Of a DNA stretch of 64,000 bases, positions 56,956 to 64,000 are shown piece by piece. Position 1 is the first letter of the stretch. Every line of letters begins with the position of its first letter. A program made the position numbers and the translations under genes. The DNA lies in the NCBI GenBank assembly GCA_963691705.1, contig OY829539.1, forward strand, positions 18,150,407 through 18,214,406, given 5' to 3'. Source of the stretch: Viola odorata (lineage: Eukaryota; Streptophyta; Magnoliopsida; Malpighiales; Violaceae). The notes under the pieces were generated by a model. The model was not told the DNA's origin and did no database searches. It was given only the letters and a program-made list of their open reading frames with translations.

Positions 56956-57976
56956 CAGTACATGATTGAACATATCTTACCTGCCATTAAGGATAAATGG
57001 CCTCGGGATAGCCTCTCGGATCCAATTATTATACAGTAGGATAATACAAAAACACATATCCATGAAAATGATATTGATTTTTTAGCTGCTATGGAAAGAG
57101 TAGGATTGAACATTCAACTGCTATGAACCTCTTAATTCCCCTGACTTAAATGTTCTTGATCTAGGGTTTTTTTAGAGCAATCCAAGAAAAGAAATGTGCA
57201 ACAAATATAAATCAGTTGGTGGAAGCTGTAAAAAAAACATACTTTGAATTCTCAGATAAGAAGGCTAATAGCATTTTCATTACTCTCTAGTCATGCATGA
57301 TTGAGATTTTAAAAATTAGAGGTTCCAATGCATATAGAATCCCACACATGAAAAAAAACGCATTTGGATAGACTTGGGTTGCTTCCTTCGATATTGGCTT
57401 GTGATCCATTGCTCTTTGCAACTGTTGCTGCACATCTTCCACCTTTACCATGTAAGCTAGTGCTCTATTTGTTATTGACAATCCACAATATTTACCTTAT
57501 AATGGCTACTGACATTATTGTTATTTTTATTTCAGGATTTAGAGATTATGCTTGATGTTGCAAAGCTTGACTACTTCTGTTTTTGGTTAGGAGTACCAAC
57601 TGGGATTGGTGAATTTTTTGGTAGATATAGTGGTTAAAATGTTAATTAGCTTAGCCCTATACAACTTAGTTTGTTGATCTTGGTATGACATATATGGTAG
57701 TAGGACTCAACTGTAAAGCCTTTTTGGTTATGCACTTCCATTGTTTAACTATGTTATATTAAGTGGAAATGCATTACCAAAAAGTTTATTTTGGATGCAA
57801 TATTGCTACACATATTGAATCATGCAATTGTTAATTGTTTGGTTTGAATTCATTGTCTACCTATGCAGTTTGAATAGATAAATGGACTTCATTTTAGATA
57901 CTTCTGAGCTTAACATAACATGCACATGTGAAGTCTAGTTTGAGTAGATTAATGGTTGCTACAATGCATTGGTTAG

Positions 57977-58680
57977 TGATGTGTAGTTTGGATTCTATAC
58001 AATGCATGGATTTGATTTTTTTGATTATCTAATGTGTTGCTAAAATGCAGAAAATCTTATGTGTAGTTTGTGATATGTTTTTTCAAAGACCAGTTTGAGT
58101 GTTAAGTGATGTGTAGTTTGGATTCTATACAATGCATGGATTTGATTTTTTTGATTATCTAATGTGTTGCTAAAATGCATAAAATCTTATGTGTAGTTTG
58201 TGATATATTTTCTCAAAGACCAGTTTGAGTGTTAAGTGATGTGTAGTTTGGATTCTATACAATGCATAGATTAGATTTTTTTGTTTATCTAATGTGTTGC
58301 TAAAATGCAGAAAATCTTATGTGTAGTTTGTGATATGTTTTCTCAAAGACCAGTTTGAGTGTTAAGTGATGTGTAGTTTGGATTCTATACAGTACATGGA
58401 TTTGATTTTTTTGATTATCTAATGTGTTGATAAAATGCAGAAAATCTTATGTGTAGTTTGTGATATATTTTCTCAAAGACCAGTTTGAGTGTTAAGTGAT
58501 GTGTAGTTTGGATTCTATACAATGCATGGATTTGATTTTTTTGATTATCTAATGTGTTGCTAAAATGCAGAAAATCTTATGTGTAGTTTGTGATATGTTT
58601 TCTCAAATACCAGTTTGAGTAGTAAGTGATGTGTAGTTTGGATTCTATACAATGCATGGATTTGATTTATGTTTATATAA
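57977..58680 (+). repeat. 130-bp minisatellite in MLE2
   Basis: Units start tgatgtgtagtttggattct at 57977, 58107, 58237, 58367, 58497 and 58627, so the period is exactly 130 bases with 5.4 copies. The copies are highly similar. It sits directly after the transposase remnant, like the 75-bp array in MLE1, but with an unrelated sequence. Confidence 0.95.
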
Positions 58681-59106
58681 TATGTTGCTACAATGGTGTC
58701 GTTACATGGATGTTGCGTCTGAATCAATTGCTTTTGTGTCAAATGCTGGCGATGTTATTGCACAATGCTAGTGATGTTATTGCACCACTGATTTGTCAGC
58801 TCTAGTTGCTTTTGTGTCAAGCAATGGATAAATGTATGTGAGAGACCAGTTTGATTTTACCTCTAACAGTTACAGTATGGGATAAGGCTTTGGTTGCCAC
58901 GTTTAGCGAGATTGTAAGCGCATAGAAGAAGGATTGTATTGCAACTACAAAACACAAAGAGAAGATATGTTTATAACTACAACACACAAAGACAATTGTT
59001 TGACTTCCCAAAATCTGTTTACATTCCCAACCATTGTGCCGTTCCATCCTTTACTTTATTAACTAAACCTAACCCTAAGTAACCCTTGGTAACCCTACTA
59101 AACTCC

Positions 59107-59114
59107 TATATATA
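59107..59114 (+). promoter_or_regulatory. Possible TATA box for MLE2 ORF A
   Basis: tatatata in ctatatatacc lies 108 bases before the ATG at 59222, followed by a C/T-rich leader. A possible acceptor (tatttgcag) sits just before the ATG. Confidence 0.4.
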
Positions 59115-59221
59115 CCACCCTCCATTCACTCAATCCTCGCCAACCCTAAACTACCATAGTTTCTTTCTTTTCTCAACTCATCTCTTGTGCTATGTTTCTA
59201 TCTATTTGCAGGTGTGGTCTA

Positions 59222-59605
59222 ATGGAATGTGATAGAAAGGTTGAGCTTCTCAATACTTCAGGACTCATTTCAACTCATCTGGAGACTGACATTGTCCAGA
59301 TGGAGAATAGGGTTCTGCTGACCACCCAAGACCTCTAAAATCTGGAGGGGATACTTGAGGATTTGAAGGCAAGGCAGGATGCAATCTATGAAGGTGAGGA
59401 ATACGAGGGACTAGCCATCACTGCAGTGGAGGCCTATGGGAGGACTATCAACCATCCCACTCTCTCAATTGCTCATATGAAGCAAAAGAGAGAGATGTTA
59501 AACCTGGCACTTACGAGTGTGAGGGCTGCTGCGATTGAACTCAACAACTTTGGAAATGCCATTCCAGGCATCCCAACCACCTCCAATGCATCTGACTCTG
59601 ATTAG
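59222..59605 (+). pseudogene. MLE2 accessory ORF A: coiled-coil-like protein, one stop
   Basis: The frame has 127 sense positions and one TAA at 59336-59338, where CAA would restore Gln. The predicted protein is helical throughout and ends Ser/Asp-rich (..SNASDSD). It is homologous to MLE1 ORF A: TSGLISTHLETDI against SSGAVGGHLEQEI, TTQDL against TTHDI, MKQKREMLNLAL against MEAKNEVTEANV, and GNAIPGIP against GNNLPAIP. Unlike in MLE1 it is on the same strand as transposase. The function is unknown. Confidence 0.6.
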
Positions 59606-59799
59606 TTAGGGTCTATGTCCATAATCTCCTCCTCCATCCCTATCATTTACTCCTATTTCTCTATATATTTGGGATGGATTAATAAATAAAGTTAATGTAG
59701 TTTCTTTTCCCTATTATTTCCCATGTTCTGTCTCCTTATAATGTTCACAATTTTCAGTCAGTATTAACAATGTTAAGGCTAAGGAAATATGTAGAGTAA

Positions 59800-60590
59800 C
59801 AAACTGAAACCAAATTGAAACAAACTGAAACTGGATTTGATTTCAAAACCCTAAACTGCATGAATCCAAGGCAGTGCCAAACCCTAAACGAATTGATTTC
59901 AACACAGAAAACGAATTGAATCAAAGGTAGTGCCAAATATAATCAAATTAAAATCAAAACAGAAAATAAATTCAAACCAAGCCAGTGCCAAACTGAATCC
60001 AAATTGATTTCAACACAGAAAACAGAATTGAATCCAAGGTAGTGCCAAACCTAATCAAATTGAAATAAAAAAAGAAAACAAATTCAAACCAAGCCAGTGC
60101 CAAACTGAATCCAACTTGATTTCAACACAGAAAACAAAATTGAATCCAAGGTAGTGCCAAACCTAATCAAATTAAAATCAAAAAAGAAAACAAATTCAAA
60201 CCAAGCCAGTGCCAAACTGAATCCAAATTGATTTCAACACATAAAATAGAATTGAATCCAAGGTAGTACCAAACCTAATCAAATTGAAATCAAAAAAGAA
60301 AACAAATTCAAACCAAGCCAGTGCCAAACTGAATCCAAATTGATTTCAACACAGAAAATAGAATTGAATCCAAGGTAGTGCCAAACCTAATTAAATTGAA
60401 ATCAAAACAGAAAACAAATTCAAACCAAGCCAGTGCCAAACTGAATCCAAATTGATTTCAACACAGAAAATAGAATTGAATCCAAGATAGGGCCAAACCT
60501 AATCAAATTGAAATCAAAATAGAAAACAAATTCAAACCAAGCCAGTGCCAAACTGAATCCAAATTCAAACCAATCTGAATACAAACAGAA
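59800..60590 (+). repeat. 112-bp minisatellite in MLE2
   Basis: The word gccagtgcc recurs at 59981, 60093, 60205, 60317, 60429 and 60541, a strict 112-base period, with more diverged units to the left. About seven copies. It lies between the two accessory ORFs. Confidence 0.95.
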
Positions 60591-60835
60591 ACCAAATATA
60601 GAGATGAAGGGTTACTAAAATTGACCAAAGTTGAACACATCCATACAATAGAGATCTCTCAAATGATTGGTGGAACAGAGATACAAAAATTTACAAACAA
60701 TATGCTTTGCATAACATCCATACTACATAGATGTTTTATTACAAAATCATATACCATTGTTTGAATTAAAACGTAAACCAAACTGCCAATGCACAGGTTG
60801 ATTTCAACTGTAACGTACATTCATCCTATATACAT

Positions 60836-61461
60836 CTACATGACAGTCAACTTCATCAACCAAGAAACAACACTATAATTGAAGTACAAGACCAATAGAA
60901 AGATTAGATGAAACATCTTAATGAAGTCTGCTTCGTGGCTAGGGTTTGCCAATCGAAACATGCCTGCGATAGGGAGTTTGTTGAGGTCGAAATCCCTTTC
61001 CATTTTCTTCTTGCCAGCCAATTCCTTCTCCTCATTACGAGGTAAGTTCAGGTTAAAGTCATGAATAACTTTGCTCCGTGAATCATTTACCCTGACTTCT
61101 TCACCCTCCTAAAATCAGCGATTGCCTCAAATTTTTTGTCGGCACACTCCGAACCCACTTCATTTTCATCACAATATGTGTCCTCCACTATGGTCTCCAT
61201 GACCTCGCTGAAATCAGCCATGATTGAGGCTACATCCTCACTGGAATCAACAATAATTAAGGCTACATTGATGTTTGCCACTTGCTCATCGGTGGATTCT
61301 TCTTTGATTGCTTCCATAACATCATTGTGCTTGTCAAACACAACATTTGCGGCCTCTTCTCCATTTACAACTGAATAAGGAACAAACATGTTCATCGAAT
61401 CATCGAATTTAACGATGGAGTCGTCTTGTGAATCAAGCCAATAATTGATGTTTTCCATCAT
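60836..61461 (-). pseudogene. MLE2 accessory ORF B: acidic protein with EAR-like motifs
   Basis: The ORF starts MMENINYWLDSQDD, shares YW..SQ..SI...DDSM with MLE1 ORF B, and continues for 124 acidic residues to a stop at 61089-61087. In a neighbouring frame, open just beyond (61070-60836), the text continues with HDFNLNLP and, some 25 residues later, RDFDLNKLP, both of the DLN/EAR repressor type, so a one-base deletion near 61108 probably split one longer protein. Known EAR motifs recruit TOPLESS-type corepressors. A similar role here is inference. The end of the second part is hydrophobic and may not be genuine coding. Confidence 0.5.
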
Positions 61462-61802
61462 GGCTGGTGAAGAAAATATGAAACCCTAATTCTACGATGG
61501 AGGAAGGAGTAAACAGTCAAAGAAAAGGACGACTGAAGTGAACCCAAATAGCCATTTTCCACCAAATTGAAATACCAATTTTCAATTTCCCTCCAAATGA
61601 TTCAAAATTTTTGATGGATTTCGCTGAGAAAGGAGAGAGAGGCAAAAATGGTGGGAGAGGAAAATGGGACGCGCGATGCAATCCCTTGCAAGGGTAATAG
61701 GGTCTGAATCATGCGAAAACTGTGTGGGAAACCGAGAACGACATTCTTTTCCCACACAGCGCCGAAGGCTAAAACGTTCATTTTTGCGGGACGGAGGGAG
61801 TA

Positions 61803-62588
61803 TTACAATAAGAGGGATGAAATTCGTGCCGAAACTCGTCGTAAAGATGATGTGCATTAATTAGTTGAACTACAACCTTTTATATTAGGTAAATGAGTTT
61901 TATAAGGAAACTAAATTTGGAATGGTTTTTCATTTTTTAAAATTAAATTTACAAATAAGTTGAGGCGTCAAGGTCATTCTAGTTGCTGGAAAAAAAATTG
62001 AATCGAAATTAAGGCAAAAATATTCCGTACATTTGTAGGTTACCGAGATTATCGGGATGGTTTTTGTGGGGTAAATTTAGTAAAAAATGTCGTTGTGTGT
62101 TGGAGGTTAAAGCAACGTTGGAACGAGTGTGTTTTGACGAGAACGCTCGTCAAAAATGTTATTGTCAAGCGCGTCCCGTCGCTAATTATATAAATAAAAC
62201 TTTTACGAACGACTAAATTCATAGATTAGGAGTCCGATTGATATATATATATTTTTATAAACATTAAGCTAATAAAAAAAGTTTTTATTTAAAAAAAAGA
62301 CATCGCGCCGCACTAGTAATGCCAACATACTTAGGTATAAAAATGAAGTTACTAGATTTTTCATAAAAGTATATGAAATACTGGAACAAGATCAGTCTAA
62401 ATTAATGTTGCCTAGGACACATTAGTTGTAAAAGAAAAGAAATGTTATTAGAATGTATAGTAGAGATTATTGAAAATATTTCTAGTAACTTAGTCTCATA
62501 TTTTAGTAACGTTTATATACATTTATAGTAACTTCAATTAAATATTTTAGTAATCTGTCATTATTTTTCTATTTTAAGTGTAAATGAC
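61803..62588. other. Intergenic DNA right of MLE2
   Basis: AT-rich with a small palindrome-like gacgagaacgctcgtc at about 62138. No gene or clear transposon ends. Confidence 0.4.
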
Positions 62589-64000
62589 TGATCGCTTATC
62601 GGAAGCATCAAAAATAGTTATAAATTACAACCAAAAACCATCCACAAAGGACTTGTAGACAGCGGTAAGAGGATCGTCCGCAGAAATTATGTTGGTGAGA
62701 TGTGAATTCTTTTGATGACCGGTTGTGGTGATTTTAAGTCACAATTTTGGGAATTAGTTGTTGGGAAATAAAACTGCAAAACTAAAATAGAATAGGAAAA
62801 TGTGTCTTGGCCGGAGTCTTGGCCAAGACAAATGGTCAGGAGTGAAAACAGTTAAAAGAGGGTTCCCGGTAAAAGCATGAGTGAACTATATTTGTTATGA
62901 TTCGATCATTGATTCAGTGGTATTTATCTCCTTCTTTCCAGTGTTGCTATAGAATATAAGGATACCTTAGTGTTCTTACTCTCACTTGTCATGGAATACA
63001 AGGACACCTTAGCGTTCCTACTTCCCTTCTATATCAAATTGCCTAGAGGGGCACCCTATTAGATAATCCTAACCAAACAACACCTTGCTGGTTAAAGGGT
63101 TTACTAATTTGGTTGATGAGCTTATATGATCCGTCTATGCATGATCGTAATCATGGGCATAAGGGAAGACAACACCTAACTCAAGCTACCTCCCAGTCGA
63201 GGCCCTAGATTGTCAATCTGGTCTAAGTTGTATTACTTATTTTCTTTAGCCTATCTCAAGTACTAGTTCCCACTTGGTACCTAGCCGATTTTGTGGTATT
63301 CCGTCCTCTTCTAGGTTGACTGAAACTATTCAAGTTTAATATTTAAGACTGATCAGATCTAAACATAGCATGAATGAGTTTAATTAAACCAGAAAATAAA
63401 TAATTGCAAAGATGAAGATTATCAAGAACGAATTAGATCTCACAAATATATAAGAAACATAGCTCTTAAGCTCTTACCGGGAATGAACGATTTAACCGGA
63501 TGAAGAAAACTATTTTATTAATTGTGTAAAACTGAAATGGGGAGGAGATGATGATTTCCAAGGAGTCCTTGTAGCTTAAATAGCTTAGCTACACTCCTAG
63601 TTCTACTTAAACACAACCTCTTTCAAAAGCAGATAAAAGGAGGAGATAATGATCTCCTTTGTCCTACTTAAACATAACCTCTTTCAAAAAGATTTTTTCA
63701 GATAAATCAAATATTATCTATGAGGGAGATTCAATAAGGATTCTTGCTTGGACGTCTGATCTTGATAGAAAATTCCTCAATTCTCATTGTCACCCCAACT
63801 GATGCGATCCTAGCATCACCGCAAACCCTAGTGAGGTTAACACGCACCTACACCGAGCCACAAGTAGCCATTAGGCGAAGGCACGCGAGGGAGAAAGCTA
63901 AGCAGGTTACGAATAGTCAAGTGAGGTTAATCCATGCCCACAGAGTGAAGATGAAGACCATCGCACAGAGAGAACGCGCGTTAGGTCAAGCAACGCGCAT
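62589..64000 (-). mobile_element. Partial Athila-like LTR element, running off the right edge
   Basis: On the minus strand an LTR-like end (..cttccgataagcgatca) falls at 62589. The adjoining block at 62640-63500 matches the LTR-like module at 54250-55330 inverted, including gacgatcctcttaccgctgt, cttggccaagactccggcca and aaaccctttaaccagca. No primer-binding site lies beyond the 62589 end, so this would be the outer end of a 3' LTR on the minus strand. The part from about 63780 is less AT-rich and has two gtgaggttaa-type repeats. It may be internal or LTR sequence; the rest is outside the window. Confidence 0.5.

Larger units (their letters stand above)
44243..57452 (+). pseudogene. Mariner-like transposase of MLE2, interrupted and degenerate
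   Basis: An acidic N-terminal exon starts at 44243 and has a splice donor near 44471. The HTH part follows at about 44590-44760 with a frame problem, then VKNCGRKR at 44784. The first catalytic motif HIDEKWF is intact near 45066. At VIRQY (45362) the Athila element is inserted. The frame resumes after it at 56956 with YMIEHILPAIK. The second catalytic motif is QxDNTKTH with TAG before the Asp, and the third region is scrambled by stops. The C-terminus is recognisable to about 57452 (LPSILACDPLL.ATVAAHLP). Protein similarity to the MLE1 transposase is roughly 60 percent by eye, so the two belong to different subfamilies. Confidence 0.85.
43891..61800 (+). mobile_element. MLE2: mariner-like element split by an Athila retrotransposon
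   Basis: The element is flanked by TA (43889-43890 and 61801-61802). The TIRs begin ctccctccgtcccgcaaaca and, inverted, ctccctccgtcccgcaaaaa, and stay similar for about 40 bases through aacgttttagc.ttcggc. Without the 11.6-kb retrotransposon and its 5-base duplication it is about 6.3 kb. It carries a dead DD39D-type transposase on the plus strand, a 130-bp and a 112-bp minisatellite, an accessory coiled-coil ORF (59222-59605, plus) and an acidic ORF (61461-60836, minus). It lies 28 bases after the last exon of the broken GH3 copy. Confidence 0.92.

Noticed and set aside
57977..58680. CRISPR-like regularly spaced repeat
   Set aside because: The units are contiguous with no unique spacers; a plant minisatellite.
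59846..59890. ccctaaac words resembling plant telomere repeat
   Set aside because: Only isolated copies inside a 112-bp minisatellite region; no tandem telomere array.

Overview
This is nuclear DNA of a flowering plant, almost certainly a eudicot. The evidence is spliced GT-AG genes, an intronless QUIRKY-type MCTP gene, plant apoplastic GH3 beta-glucosidase genes and a dense set of plant transposon families (DD39D mariner, hAT, MULE, Stowaway, Copia, Athila-type Gypsy and L1 LINE with RNase H). The species cannot be named from the sequence. The window is gene-poor: three host genes (two probably working, one broken) and one resistance-gene relic sit among transposons that make up most of the DNA.

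Layout. 1-5.6 kb: decayed LINE pieces, then a hAT relic. 5.77-11.0 kb: a mariner-like element (MLE1) with one nonsense codon in its transposase and two extra ORFs on the other strand. 12.4-15.0 kb: a Stowaway-like MITE, then a hAT element holding a nested MULE with a perfect 10-bp target duplication. 16.0-19.2 kb: the MCTP gene. 19.8-23.2 kb: LINE relics and AT-rich DNA. 23.3-27.3 kb: a deleted Copia element whose LTR is split by a hAT that itself holds a Stowaway hairpin, then two more hATs, one of them beside an NB-ARC relic. 28.2-28.3 kb: a long foldback. 28.5-35.0 kb: a nearly intact L1 LINE on the minus strand with a 15-bp target duplication.

36.5-43.9 kb: a tandem pair of GH3 beta-glucosidase genes. 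The first is intact (9 exons, 627 codons). The second is a recent pseudogene, cut by a 14-bp deletion in exon 8. Thirty bases after its stop begins a second mariner-like element (MLE2, 43.9-61.8 kb). Its transposase is split by an 11.6-kb Athila-type retrotransposon with a 5-bp target duplication. Another Athila-like LTR enters at 62.6 kb on the minus strand and runs off the right edge.

Main result. Both MLEs carry, besides transposase, the same two small ORF families: a roughly 120-residue helical, coiled-coil-like protein and an acidic protein starting with a conserved W...SQ...SI...DDSM block. The acidic ORF lies near the 3' TIR on the strand opposite transposase in both elements. The coiled-coil ORF is inverted in one relative to the other. 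The MLE2 acidic ORF also has two DLN/EAR-like motifs near its C-terminus. The two transposases are well diverged, so shared accessory genes suggest a conserved, possibly regulatory, module in large plant mariner elements. I know of no description of it.

All boundaries, target duplications and splice sites were read by eye; no searches were run.
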